DNA of 64,000 nucleotides from the NCBI GenBank assembly GCA_014155875.1, contig JACEFZ010027086.1:1-64000 (forward strand). Direction: 5' to 3'. How positions within the stretch are numbered: position 1 is the first letter of the stretch; each line of letters opens with the position of its first letter. This document shows positions 1 to 10,832 of this stretch, piece after piece. The notes beneath the pieces were generated by a model. That model was not told where the DNA came from. It saw only the letters and a list, made by a program, of their open reading frames with translations, and did no database searches. The translations under genes were made by a program, and so were the position numbers. Source of the DNA: Cepaea nemoralis. Taxonomy: Eukaryota > Mollusca > Gastropoda > Stylommatophora > Helicidae.

Positions 1-1200
1 ATGACTGCAAACTGTCGCCGTGCCTGCGTAATTAATAAACCCAACCAGTAACTGCTACACACTGTAAAGTACCTCGTTCGGCCTAGTTTATTTACACACC
101 ACTCGCTGTGGAATACGGCTTGTTCCGTCAGGTACCACATTACATCGCTGATCGATAAAGCCTACTTAAATATGCAAACCGCCAACTGTAACGGATAACG
201 CTACTCGACAACTCAATTTTGCGACGGCAATTAATTCATTCCGGGAACTCAGCACGGCATCATGACAACAGTTAAATAATAGAATAAGTATTCAACTAAC
301 CTGTGATTGAAGAATCACCAACTTGACTGCAGATGTCCGCACTGGCCGCGAATATTGACATCAAAATTACATCAGCCTGTTGGCTGCGATCTGCCTACGC
401 TGAGGTTTGGTGGGCGACTGCTCACGACAAAGTCAGTGCGCCTTCCACTCGCCTACCCGGGCCGCGTGACTTTCATGATTCACGGAGAAACCCAGAGTTA
501 CGATATGTTCTCTCAACCCCGTGCTGCATGAAGCACCCGTGAACTTAGAGCTCTTTCCCACGTACGCACTTGCGGGAACATTCTAGATTCTCCTATAAAT
601 AACTAGAATAGCTCCGCCCCCGCACTATTTTTCTAGGGAAAATCCCCTATTAATTGACATTAAATTCAAGGGAGACCAACGCCTCGCACTCCCTTCAAAG
701 GGCTATTATGCAGAGATCTGCCGTTCTGTAGCCGTTTCGTCACAATATGTATTCGACCACCCTGTTGTTTAACTGCCTGTCTGTTCTGCCAATGTAGGTA
801 GACTGGCACCTGCATGTATGTGAATTGGTAAATGTAATTGGATTTGGCGTACAGAGGGACGGGGTCTTTTACTGCTGAGGTAGGAATGGGTGTGGTTCTA
901 GTTCCTAATGACTGGAGTTGCAGCATAAAATGTTCGGCCGACTGCTGTAATGAGCCTGTCTTGTAAACGTTGCATTAGGTCATCCCCTCGAAAGGTTAGC
1001 TGCATATAAATACCTTGAGTTTAGGGACTGAAGTTTCGTCGGGTTTTGGTTTCGGCTGTTGGCAGAGGCGCTTTATAATAATAAATAAATACAAGAAACT
1101 TCATTAACATGTATCGTATGACACAGAGTGGAGAAATGTTATAATCTTCTATGTCTGCATCAGACCGGGCAAATTAATCGAGAATTAAATCTAAAAATGT
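1..1200. other. Unassigned sequence
   Basis: I recognise no gene or repeat here. The short open frames show no conserved domain and no compositional sign of coding. A TATA-like string (GCATATAAATACC) lies near 1001-1013, but no transcript can be tied to it. Confidence 0.4.
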
Positions 1201-1441
1201 TTGCATATCCTTTACAGGACATCGCTGTCAACATCAGCATCTTTCAGCTGATTGTTGATTTCTTGGCAAGATTACGCTCAGTAGTTTAGCCATTGCTTTC
1301 TGAGCGGCCGGCTCACATACCCCGTAAGTTACCGACGCGATTCGAACCACTGCTGATTCTCACCGTCGTCACGTTACTTACGAGAGTATATGAGATTACG
1401 GAGAAAAGTCGCTAACCTCTAGGCCAGGAAGCCGGCACTAG
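1201..1441 (-). mobile_element. SINE-A copy, near full length
   Basis: Read on the minus strand it begins with a tRNA-like head (box A-like GGCCTAGAGGTTAGCG, box B-like GGTTCGAATCG). It continues through the family-diagnostic body (CTCAGAAAGCAATGG, then AATCTTGCCAAGAAATCAAC) and ends at CTGTAAAGGATATGC. The same body recurs at 16893, 21619, 23065, 30530, 31330 and 33271. SINEs of this kind are copied by RNA polymerase III transcription and LINE-encoded reverse transcription. This is not a functional tRNA gene. Confidence 0.8.
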
Positions 1442-1664
1442 AGAATTAGACAGATAAAACAATACATTTAGGTATTGGCTGTATCTAACCGTGCAAGGCT
1501 GATAGGTCTTTGGATGTGTGTTGTTGTGTTATCAGGATTGCAGACACAATGTATATAATTAGGATAAGATAGACTAACGGACAATCATGTTTGACGGATG
1601 TAGCGTGCCGACGGGGTCTAGCTGTTTTCTTCTCAGACTTTATTGCGTCTCATCATCTCATCTC

Positions 1665-1765
1665 ATCATCTCATCTCATCTCATCATGTTCCTCTTGTAC
1701 CTTGTGGTGTCGAGGTGAAGTATAAACTTCGTGAGGGTGCCCGATTATGGGCTGGGTCAGTCTGT
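1665..1765 (+). repeat. Dispersed repeat shared with 10833-10925
   Basis: A (CATCT)-rich lead is followed by CTTGTGGTGTCGAGGTGAAG. The same arrangement occurs near 10833 (CTTGTGGTGTCGAAGTGAA), with GGGAG/GAGGG and ATGGGCT motifs downstream in both. The family is unidentified. The copy here is short and lacks the 171-bp duplication seen at the other locus. Confidence 0.6.
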
Positions 1766-2682
1766 TTATACTTCTTAGTTTTTCTACGAGCAGTATGAAG
1801 ATGCGTCTCATGCAACCTAACAAAACTTCATCGTTCTCATAGTCGGCATCAGTAATGCATGTTTCGTGGTCTTCATATCCCACTTTTATCCTTCTCTGAT
1901 TCGTAGGGGCATACTTGGAAAACCCCTTTTTCAATACATTTCCTACCTTATCTCTTCTCTTAAAATTTCTCACCCTGGTGTACAGGTAGTGGCATCATAT
2001 ATACTGTTGTTAATGTGTGAAGTGTTAGACTTTCACATAGTCTATTTCAGGAGACAATGAGATAAGATGGTCAGTGGTCAGTCCATCATCTGGCACTTTC
2101 CCTTCCCGCACAATTCACTCAGAATTCCGAAAATTATCATGCCTCCACTGCCGGAGACCACAGGCTTGGTTGGCAAACAATTGGACAAAACGAAGTGTAT
2201 ATTAGCTTTACAAATTTACGGTTACAAAAGTCATCACTACATGACAACAAGAAACAAACCACAACATAACAACAACAACCAAACCAAATACAAAATCACG
2301 CACACACAACAGAAATAAAACCAACATCACTGTGTATATTATGGTACCAGGTGAAATAAAACAAGCAGGATGTGGTATTTTTGTTAAAGGCTTCAAGTTA
2401 AAATAACAATGAAGGTGTGTTTTGGAGAGGCGTGGGGGGGGGGGAAGAGGGGGGGGGGGGGTAACCACTTCGCTAAAACGGCTCCTCAACCTAGTATAAT
2501 GATTACTATCACAAGATCCTCAGATTAGATAACATGGTTGATGAAATGAGGGCCAGAAATATACGATAGCAGAAACACACATACACAATGAGCAAATGCA
2601 GCAATGCCAATGCTGAAAAACAATGAAGAAAATTGTGAAGCAAAGAAACCCATAATAACATGAGGCAGTTAACAAACAGAAA
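1766..2682. other. Unassigned sequence with a G-run
   Basis: No gene recognised. It contains an interrupted G-homopolymer tract (about 2433-2461) and an A/C-rich stretch around 2230-2320. Short open frames here have no family resemblance that I can name. Confidence 0.4.
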
Positions 2683-2787
2683 GAAAGTAAGTAATTATCT
2701 TATTATTGAAACGAATGTGAGTATGCCAGAAGTTGTAGCCTCTGGTATACTTTGTGTTATAACCCAAGAGATGAATAGATATACGTG
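2683..2787 (+). repeat. Single-copy relative of the 29-bp satellite
   Basis: This segment (GTAATTATCTTATTATTGAA, then GAATGTGAGTATG, then AACCCAAGAGATGAATAGAT) matches the start of the 29-bp array at about 3444-3546 in order and spacing. Here the ATGAATAGATATRYG unit occurs only once. It looks like an unamplified paralogue of the array's founding segment. Confidence 0.7.
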
Positions 2788-2959
2788 CAAATACCAGGTC
2801 GTCTCTTGCTTCTTAAATTTCTCACCTTGTTAATATGTTGATGGACATGACAGCTGGCGACGTCGATCACTGGCGTTCGTTCAGGTTTCAGGAAGCATCT
2901 AGGGTCAGGGAGCGGTTGGGTATGATCGAGTTGGAAGTTGGCGTGCAACTGGCTGAGGT

Positions 2960-3440
2960 AATGGAAGATATAAGTGGCTGATGGAGTGCACGGAGAAATA
3001 GATGAGCGTATGAGTAATTGTGGAGATACATGGCTGATGGAGTGAGAGATAGTATAAGTGACTAGCTGTTGGGGGTGATAGAAAGGGAATAAGTATAGGA
3101 GTACATTAGGAATAAATGAGTGTCTGACTGAGTAACATAAGTAATCAAAGACTGACTATTAGAGTAAAAGAGGTAATAAGTAAACGGCCATTGGAATAAC
3201 AGGAAAAATAAGTCACTGAATAATTGTGTAACATAAGGAATGAGTGAATGATTGCTGGAGTAAAAGGGGGAATACTTTATTGTTTACTGGAATAAAAGGA
3301 AAACTTAGTGACTGAGTATTGGAGTAACATAGGAATACATGGTTACCTGGCAGGGTAAAAGCAGGAGTAAGTGACTGATTATTAGAGTAAACGTAAGAAT
3401 GCGTGTCTATCTATTGAAGATGCAGGAATAATAAGCCATA
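2960..3440 (+). repeat. Degenerate ~32-bp tandem repeat field, left part
   Basis: Recurring but diverged units of the type TTGGAGTAA..GGA.TAA.TAAGTGA can be followed through the stretch. They resemble the homogenised array at 4570-5640. Units vary in length and identity, as expected for the decayed edge of a tandem array. Confidence 0.6.
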
Positions 3441-3443
3441 TTG

Positions 3444-4205
3444 AAAGTAATTATCTGATTGTTGAAAAGAATGCGAGTATGACTGAAGTTGCAGCTTGTG
3501 ATAGACTTTGCGTTGTAACCCAAGAAATGAATAGATATGTGTTGTAACCCAAGAAATGAATAGATATGTGATGCAACGCAAGACATGAATAGATATGTGA
3601 TGTAACGCAAGACATGAATAGATATGTGATGTAACGCAAGACATGAATAGATATGTGATGTAACGCAAGACATGAATAGATATGTGATGTAACGCAAGAC
3701 ATGAATAAATATGTGTTGTAACCCATGACATGAATAGATATGTAATGTAACCCAAGACATGAATAGATATGTGATGTAACGCAAGACATGAATAGATGTG
3801 TTTTGTAACCCAAGACATGAATAGATATGTATTGTAACACAAGACATGAATAGATATGTATTGTAACACAAGACATGAATAGATATGTATTGTAACACAA
3901 GACATGAATAGATATGTATTGCAACACAAGACATGAATAGATATGTATTGTAACACAAGACATGAATAGATATGTATTGCAACCCAAGACATGAATAGAT
4001 ATGTATTGTAACCCAAGACATGAATAGATATTTATTGTAAGACAAGACATGAATAGATCTGTATTGTAACACAAGACATGAATAGATATGTATTGCAACC
4101 CAAGACATGAATAGATATTTATTGTAAGACAAGACATGAATAGATATGTATTGTAACACAAGACATGAATAGATATGTATTGTAACACAAGATATGAATA
4201 GATAT
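3444..4205 (+). repeat. 29-bp minisatellite, about 23 units
   Basis: Units carry CAAGACATGAATAGATATGT followed by TTGTAAC or TGTAACGC. The 29-bp period shifts reading frame each unit, so all three minus-strand frames stay open for 200-250 codons with a 29-residue protein periodicity. These frames are a by-product of the unit and not genes. Variants (GTGATGTAACGC in the left half, GTATTGTAACAC in the right) are clustered, indicating local homogenisation. Confidence 0.9.
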
Positions 4206-4229
4206 GAGGGTAAAATTGGGGTTATAGGA

Positions 4230-4510
4230 GGAATAGGAGATCAGCATGGCCGAATGGATAAGAGCGCTCTTTGTTAAACATCCGGTGTCCTGATGCCGAG
4301 GAAGTCGGGTTCAGCCCCTACACCGATCAGTTGAACTAACATGTTCACTTGTCATCCTAGACTTGGGGACGTAAATTACAAGTAACTCAGAAGTCGGAGT
4401 GGGTTTGCCTGATGGTGAATGACACTGGTAATAGGGAATGCTAATCCACACGCAAAAATCAGTTCATTGCACTAGAAGTAATAGCACGTGGCCGATCCTT
4501 GAGTTTAAAG
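4230..4510 (+). mobile_element. SINE-C copy, full length
   Basis: The tRNA-like head (GCATGGCCGAATGGATAAGA as box A, GGGTTCAGCCCC as box B) is followed by the SINE-C body: GACTTGGGGACGTAAAT, CAGAAGTCGGAGTGG, CTAATCCACACGC and TTGAGTTTAAAG. Other copies lie at 34611 (+), 49950 (+), 46555 (+, fragment) and 25010 (-). It sits within the 32-bp repeat field and therefore inserted after that field existed. Confidence 0.85.
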
Positions 4511-6080
4511 AGGGCGAATGAAGTGACTACTGAGGTAGTAAGAGGATTGTGTGACTGACTAATGCAGTAATGGGATAAATAAGTTAATACTTATTGGAGT
4601 AATAGGAGGAATACACGTGTGACTATTGGAGTAGTAGGAGGAATACATGAGTGACTATTGGAGTAACAGGAGTAATACATGAGTGACTATTGGAGTAACA
4701 GGAATAATACATGAGTGACTATTGGAGTAACAGGAGTAATACATGAGTGACTATTGGAGTAACAGGAGTAATACATGAGTGACTATTGGAGTAACAGGAG
4801 TAATACATGAGTGACTATTGGAGTAACAGGAGTAATACATGAGTGACTATTGGAGTAACAGGAGTAATACATGAGTGACTATTGGAGTAACAGGCGAAAT
4901 ACATGAGTGACTATTGGAGTAACAGGAGTAATACATGAGTGACTATTGGAGTAACAGGAGTAATGCATTAGTGACTTTTGGAGTAACAGGAGTAATACAT
5001 GAGTGACTATTGGAGTAACAGGAGTAATACATGAGTGACTATTGGAGTAACAGGAGTAATACATGAGTGACTATTGGAGTAACAGGAGTAATACATGAGT
5101 GACTTTTGGAGTAACAGGAGTAATACATGAGTGACTATTAGAGTAACAGGAGTAATACATGAGTGACTATTGGAGTAACAGGAGTAATACATGAGTGACT
5201 ATTGGAGTAACAGGAGTAATACATGAGTGACTATTGGAGTAACAGGAGTAATACATGAGTGACTATTGGAGTAACAGGAGTAATACATGAGTGACTATTG
5301 GAGTAACAGGAGTAATACATGAGTGACTATTGGAGTAACAGGAGTAATACATGAGTGACTATTGGAGTAACAGGAGTAATACATGAGTGACTATTGGAGT
5401 AACAGGAGTAATACATGAGTGACTATTGGGAGTAACAGGAGTAATACATGAGTGACTATTGGAGTAACAGGAGTAATACATGAGTGACTTTTGCAGTAAC
5501 AGGAGTAATACATGAGTGACTATTAGAGTAACAGGAGTAATACATGAGTGACTATTGGAGTAACAGGAGTAATACATGAGTGACTATTGGAGTAACAGGA
5601 GTAATACATGAGTAACTATGGGAGTAACAGGAGGAGTACATGCGTGACTCTTGGAGTAATAAGAGAAATATGTGAGTGACATTGTTGGAGTAACATATAA
5701 AATACGTGGCTCTCTGACAGAGTCAACTAAGGGATACGCGACAGATTTTTGAAGTAACAGAAGAAGCACGCGTTGGAGGAACAGGGTGAATAAATGAGTG
5801 ACTATTAGGGTAACAGGAGGAATACACGAGTGACTACTGGAGTAATAGGTGAAATAAGTGAATATTTATTGCAGTAAGGGGGGGGGGGATCACATGACTT
5901 TTTGACAGTACAATCACAGAAGGATTACATGGCAGACTTTTCAAGTAGAAGTTAAAGAACAAATAAGTGACTATCAGACGGAATAGATGAGTGCCATATA
6001 TGGTAATAGAAGTAATATGCAAGCTTAAATTTTGGTTTATAATAATCGAGATAATAAATAGTTGATTTTAGAGCGATAGT
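4511..6080 (+). repeat. 32-bp minisatellite with decayed edges
   Basis: The core (about 4600-5640) has roughly 32 near-identical 32-bp units containing GGAGTAACAGGAGTAATACA and TGAGTGACTATT. Right of 5640 the units become progressively degenerate up to about 6080. Rare variants (GACTTTTGG, GGCGAAATAC, a one-base insertion near 5429) mark individual units. Minus-strand open frames (for example 4879-5064, 5359-5577) are repeat artefacts. Confidence 0.9.
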
Positions 6081-6272
6081 GTTAACAGAGAGAAGATGCT
6101 GGGGTTCGACATAATTGCATGGAGGAAAATTAGGTTTAAAAATGATTGGCGGCATATGAGACAGATGGCTGTGGACAGACATGATCACCAACGCTACACG
6201 AGATGGACAATAAGAAGAAGAGTAAATAGGCAACTATTTTTTTTTTACTGTAATAGAGATAATACGAAATGG

Positions 6273-6676
6273 CTGTAGAAAAATAACTAGCTATGATAAC
6301 AACTTGAAACCAGTTTATTTTTATACATACATTGTTCCTTTATTTCTCAACATAATTTCCACCAACATTGATGCACTTATCCCATTGTTTTATCAGTCCT
6401 CCCAACAGGTTGCATAGAACTGCGTGCTTTGTTTTCATTTACCGGCCATCCCACAGAACTGTGTGACTTACTTATTGACTCGCCCTCGTACCGTTTTCTA
6501 ACCAGCTATGCACCGCTTTACGGGAAATCGCTAGGGGCTAAGTCCACCTTGACAGGAGACATTTCGCGAGTGATGCCGAAGTTGAGTGTGAAGTGAAAAC
6601 GTGGTTTAGAAAACAGAGCACGCAATTCTATGCAACTGGTTGCAAGTTGTTATCATATTTAGTTATTTTTCTACAG
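6273..6676 (-). mobile_element. Internally deleted mariner-type element
   Basis: About 41-bp terminal inverted repeats are nearly perfect: the left end starts CTGTAGAAAAATAACT and the reverse complement of the right end starts identically, both reaching TGATAACAACTTG. Between them, minus-strand frames hold only the transposase C-terminus, ending LIKQWDKCINVGGNYVEK, a characteristic mariner/Tc1-like tail. At about 400 bp against the usual 1.3 kb it lacks the HTH and most of the catalytic domain, so it is non-autonomous. Clear TA duplications are not visible at the ends. Confidence 0.8.
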
Positions 6677-6711
6677 TTATTTGTGACTTACTTATTAACT
6701 TACCCTCGTAC
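6463..6711 (+). repeat. 29-bp direct repeats, ~220 bp apart
   Basis: GTGACTTACTTATTGACTCG at 6463 and GTGACTTACTTATTAACTTA at 6683 are both followed by CCCTCGTAC. The first copy is inside the deleted mariner and the second lies just outside its right terminus. Confidence 0.75.
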
Positions 6712-6759
6712 GTAGCTGATTTGTAAAGTAATAAAATAATTGATTGTTAAAATAGAGAT

Positions 6760-6880
6760 AGTCATCATTATCATCATGTCCCTTGCTGACTGGCGTGGGC
6801 GATCATGCTTCTCTACGGCATGGATCAATTCACAAGACTGTCAAGCATTTTCTCTCGCTGTCTTCCTCTATCTCTCTTTC
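6760..6880 (-). mobile_element. LINE-alpha 3' end fragment
   Basis: Read on the minus strand the fragment encodes an RQREKMLDSL segment, matching the QREKILDSL-type C-terminus of LINE-alpha. It then runs into GCCCACGCC and a GATGATGATAATGATGA tail, like the 3' ends at 38045 and 57175. It is severely 5'-truncated and non-coding. Confidence 0.65.
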
Positions 6881-7374
6881 CACAGATCTTTCTGACTGTC
6901 ACTATATGTACCAGATACAGTCTTTTCATAATGATAAAAATAGTAGATAACTGATTTTGAGAGTAGTAGTAACAATACATAGTTCATTTTTAAAGTAACA
7001 TAAATAATACAAAAGCAAATTTTAGAGAAATAGTAGTAATACATAAAGGATTGTTGGAGTAACATAAATAATGCGTAATTACTTTTTACAGTGAAGATAT
7101 GACAGCTAGGTTTTCACAAATACTAGATCACAACTTAATGAGGTTCGGTGCCCATTTCCGACCCTCACTGCCGCTGCCTCCTAGACAACTGCTAGAAATG
7201 TCTGAACATTATCGGATACTCATGTTATGAGATTGGGTTGATTGCAGAATTATAGTGGTTCAGAAACAAGTCTTGCCACTCGGCCCTTGATTTCCCATGT
7301 AGCACAGGAATGTCGGCTGGGTTAGCTGAAGGAAAACACGGGTTATCTGAGGAGTAATCATTGCAATGCGTGAC
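6881..7374. other. Degenerate repeat remnant and unassigned sequence
   Basis: From 6950 to 7090, motifs of the GAGTAACATAAATAATAC type recall the 32-bp field, heavily diverged. From 7100 to 7374 I see nothing recognisable. Confidence 0.4.
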
Positions 7375-9010
7375 TATGTAACGAAGTTACAGAATACGTG
7401 ACTATGTGTTGAAGTTACAGAATTGTATTGAGGTAAGAGAATGGAAAACTGGCTGGTAGTTGACAGAGCGCAAGAATACCAGAATTGAAAACTGGATAGT
7501 GTTATAGATAGAGGATGGGTGGCTGAGTGAGAGAAGAACAGAATGGAAAACTGGTTGATGTTACAAATAGAGGATGAGTGGCTGAGTGAGTGAGCAACAG
7601 AATGGAAAATGGTTGATGTTACAAATAGAGAATGAGTGGCTGAGTGAGAAAGGAAGCGAATGAAAAACTGGTTGATGTTACACATAGAGAATGAGTGGCT
7701 TAATGAGAGAGGAAGAGAATGAAAAGTTGGTTGATGTTACAAATAGAGGATGAGTGGCGGAATGAGAAACGAAGAGAATGAAAAACTGGTTGATGTTACA
7801 AATAGAGAATCAGTGGCTGAATGGGAGAGGAAGAGAATGAAAAGTTGGTTGATGTTACAAATAGAGGATGAGTGGCTGAATGAGAAACGAAGAGAATGAA
7901 AATCTGGCTGATGTTACAAATAGAGGATGAGTGGCTGAGTGAGAGAGGAACAGAATGAAAAAAAAACTGACTGATATTACGAGTATAGGACGACTGAGTG
8001 AGAGAGGAACAGAATTGATAACTGATTGATGTTACAAATAGAAGATGAGTGGTTGAGTGAGATAAGAACAAAATGGAAAACTGGTTGATGTTACGAAAAG
8101 AGGACGAGAAGCTGAGTGAGAGACGAACATAGTGTAAAACTGGTTGATGATACAAATAGAAGATGAGTGGCTGAGTGAGATAAGAACAAAATGGAAAACT
8201 GGTTGATGTTCCAAATAGAAGATGAGTGGCTGAGTGAGAGAGGAACAAAATGGAAAATTGGTTGATGTTACAAATAGAAGATGAGTTGCTGTGTGAGAGA
8301 GGCACAAAATGGAAAACTGGTTGATGTTACCAATAGAGGAAGAATGGTTGTGTGAGAGAGGAACAGCATGGAAAACTAGTTGCTGTTACAAATAGCGGAT
8401 GACGGCTTAGTGAGAGCGGAAGAGAATAAAAAAAATAATTAATGTTACAAATAGACGATGAATGACTGGGTGAGAGAGAACCAGATGAAAGATTGGTTGA
8501 AATTATAAATAGACAATATGTCGCTGAATAGGCAACAGAAAAGAAAACAGACTGGGTGATAGAGATAAGGTAAAAGTGGCGGAGGGAGAAACAAAATGGA
8601 AACTGAATGAGACAGACGAAGAAAGGATGAGTGGCTTAGTTGAAGAGTAATAAACCTTAAAAAACTAGTGGATGATACAAAGAAAGGATGAATGGCTTGT
8701 GAAGAGAGTAAATAAAGGAAAAGTAAAAGAACTGTTCACGCTTTGTAGACTCATCGGCGAGTCAGAGTAAAAGAATGAGAAACTAGATGAATGATTCAAA
8801 GAAAGGTTAAGTGGCTGGGTGAAGGAGTGGAAGACTAGGTGGGTGATACAAATAAAGGATGAATGGCATTGGAAGCGAGTAGGTAAAGCAGCTTTCTAAC
8901 GCCTTCATGCGCGTTTTGGCACATGGTGCTAGACGCACATTATGATTAACTAATCAACAAGTAAGAGTGTATCATAACAGATTGGAAAAGTGGCTGTGTG
9001 ATAAAAAGAT
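7375..9010 (+). repeat. 59-bp minisatellite, degenerate to the right
   Basis: The unit contains GGAAAACTGGTTGATGTTAC, AAATAGAGGATGAGTGGCTG and AGTGAGAGAGGAACA. About 17 recognisable units span 7440-8500, and increasingly diverged ones continue to about 9010. Minus-strand frames such as 7796-8305 are open because of the unit and repeat an ICNINQFSILFLSHSATH-like string. They are not a gene. Confidence 0.85.
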
Positions 9011-9029
9011 GATAAGTGACTGAATCAAA

Positions 9030-9190
9030 ACGAACGAACGAACAAACAAACTTTATTTTCAAAAGGTTACGAATTTTGCACGCAGACTCGTCTAACATTC
9101 TGCCCTCCTATCACCCTCTTTCATACAATATTTCATCCACACATCATTCGAGGCTAACTGAGAACAACAACAATATATAATATATAGTAA
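9030..9190 (-). mobile_element. LINE-gamma 3' end with (TTCG)n/(TTTG)n tail
   Basis: The plus strand reads (AACG/AACA)n, then CTTTATTTTCAAAAGG, then ACGCAGACTCGTCTAACATT. This matches 28935-29080 almost base for base over about 130 bp. On the minus strand it is a retroelement 3' UTR ending CTTTTGAAAATAAAG followed by a tetranucleotide tail. No coding sequence remains. Confidence 0.8.
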
Positions 9191-9271
9191 CAGAACGGCG
9201 ACGTGAATGAATGATGTAATAGAGAAACTGTTGGACCGTGAGTTTAAATAATACAAACTACATTCTTCACA

Positions 9272-9500
9272 AGGAGCTGCGGTATAGCAGTGACTAGCCC
9301 GCTTGCCTGGCCAGTGGTTATGTGTTTGAATCTTCATTGAGATGGGGTTATTTTAATTAACCTGGTGAATCCAGCCTGGAATGGGTACCAGGAAATGTTG
9401 TAGGAAGTAAATACGACCGGCGGGATATTGACCACATCACCAGTTTACGGCCGTTTGGTGTATTTAAATATGGGGCTAGCATCATATCCCTAATTCCCCT
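9272..9500 (+). mobile_element. SINE-D copy
   Basis: A tRNA-like head (GGTATAGCAGTGACTAGCCC, then GTGTTTGAATC in the box B position) precedes the SINE-D body: AACCTGGTGAATCCAGCC, GGAATGGGTACCAGGAAATG, GAAGTAAATACGACCGGCG and ATTGACCACATCACC. The best copy is at 16609. Confidence 0.75.
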
Positions 9501-9569
9501 CAAGACGTGGCAGGGCTCCTTGGCGTGTTTTACAACCACACATCCGATATGGCAGACCACGTGAACAAG

Positions 9570-10245
9570 TCGGCTTTACTGGCATTTTACTTACATTATA
9601 CCGAATACGTCCAACGGCAAACAATATGGTCCTTTACTTACACTATACCGACTACGAAAATGAGAAAAGAAAAATCACAACAACAGAAATGAGATCCCTG
9701 AGAAAAATACTCAACGTGTCAAGAAGAGATAAGATCAGAAATGAAGAATTCAGGACTAATTTTTAATTACATTATACTGAATTTCGCCCCATGGCAAAGA
9801 AAGTGGTCATTTGCTTACACTATACCGAGTACACCCAACGGCAAAAGAAAAAAAATAAAATATTGTCCTTTACTTAAACTATACCGAATACGCCAAACGG
9901 CAAAGAAAATGGTCCTTTACTTACATTATACAAAGGCAAAAAATTACATTATACCGAATACGCCCCATGGCAAAGAAAATGGTCTTTTACTTACACTATA
10001 CCGATTACGCCCAACGGAAAAAAAAAAAAATAAAATATTGTCCTTTACTTAAACTATACCGTATACGCCAAACGGCAAAGAAAATGGTCCTTTACTTACA
10101 TTATATCGAATACGGATTATACCGATGACAATGAAAATGTCGTTTACTTACATTATACCCGAATACGTCCAATTGCAAAGGAAAGGTCGCTTATATACAT
10201 TTTACTTACAGTTAACTTACATTATACCGAATACGTTTGAGGCTT
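9570..10245 (+). repeat. ~60-bp tandem repeat, SINE-D tail-like
   Basis: Units contain TTACATTATACCGAATACG, CCCAACGGCAAAGAAAATGG and TCCTTTACTTACA. About ten imperfect units follow the SINE-D copy at 9272 directly. SINE-D tails elsewhere end with similar strings (GATGCGCC...AACGGTCCTTTACTTA at about 16850; GAATGCGCCTCATGG...TATCGTTTACTT at about 12110). Confidence 0.7.
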
Positions 10246-10274
10246 GTTCTTCAGGTATTCTCCTGCATGCTGTA

Positions 10275-10335
10275 TTATAAATGGCGAACAATGACCGCCT
10301 ACGCCTTTCGCCATGACACATGCTGATAGTGATAT
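10275..10335 (+). mobile_element. LINE-alpha 3' terminus, short
   Basis: ATGACCGCCTACGCCTTTCG and CCATGACACATGCTGAT match the last coding bases and stop region of LINE-alpha at 37990-38040. Only the extreme 3' end remains. Confidence 0.55.
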
Positions 10336-10832
10336 GTGAATACAATGTTCCCTCTCGTTCTTAGATGCCTAAGAATGTTATATATAAACCACATCCCAGT
10401 GACTTCCAGTTTTGTTCGAAGTGTGCATTTGGTGCTCATGATTGACACCTGCACAGTAGTACTCACATTATAGAACATCTAAAGGCGTGTGTACTTTCTG
10501 TAGGAAAAGATTCTATTTCTTAAAATTATCTACTTTCAAGAAAATGTTTTCGTTTTCGAGCAATTCTGCTTGCTGTCTGTGTCTTCCTCCCCATCTTTTG
10601 TTATCAACGATCATAGACGGTTGAATCTCCCCACATGTCTCAGCATTATCCTAGTTACTTGCTTCGTACCTTCAAGCTGGTTTCTTTACTTATTCATGAG
10701 TAGATTCTTTGATTTTGTGTTGTTTCTTTTTGCTAGTTCCTTACAATTTTAGTTGTTAGAATATCAGTCTGTTCTTTTCATCTATCTTAATTTCTTGCTA
10801 TTATCACTCTATTGCAATATAACGCATATTCA
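10336..10832. other. Unassigned AT-rich sequence
   Basis: I see nothing recognisable: no domain, no repeat match within the window and no RNA gene. Confidence 0.4.

Noticed and set aside
1001..1040. TATA-like promoter (GCATATAAATACC)
   Set aside because: A single AT-rich match in AT-rich DNA without downstream gene or initiator evidence.
3407..4188. Three overlapping ~200-250-codon minus-strand frames (IHVLCYNTYLFMSC repeats)
   Set aside because: All three frames of a 29-bp repeat translate to the same cyclic peptide. This is a repeat artefact.
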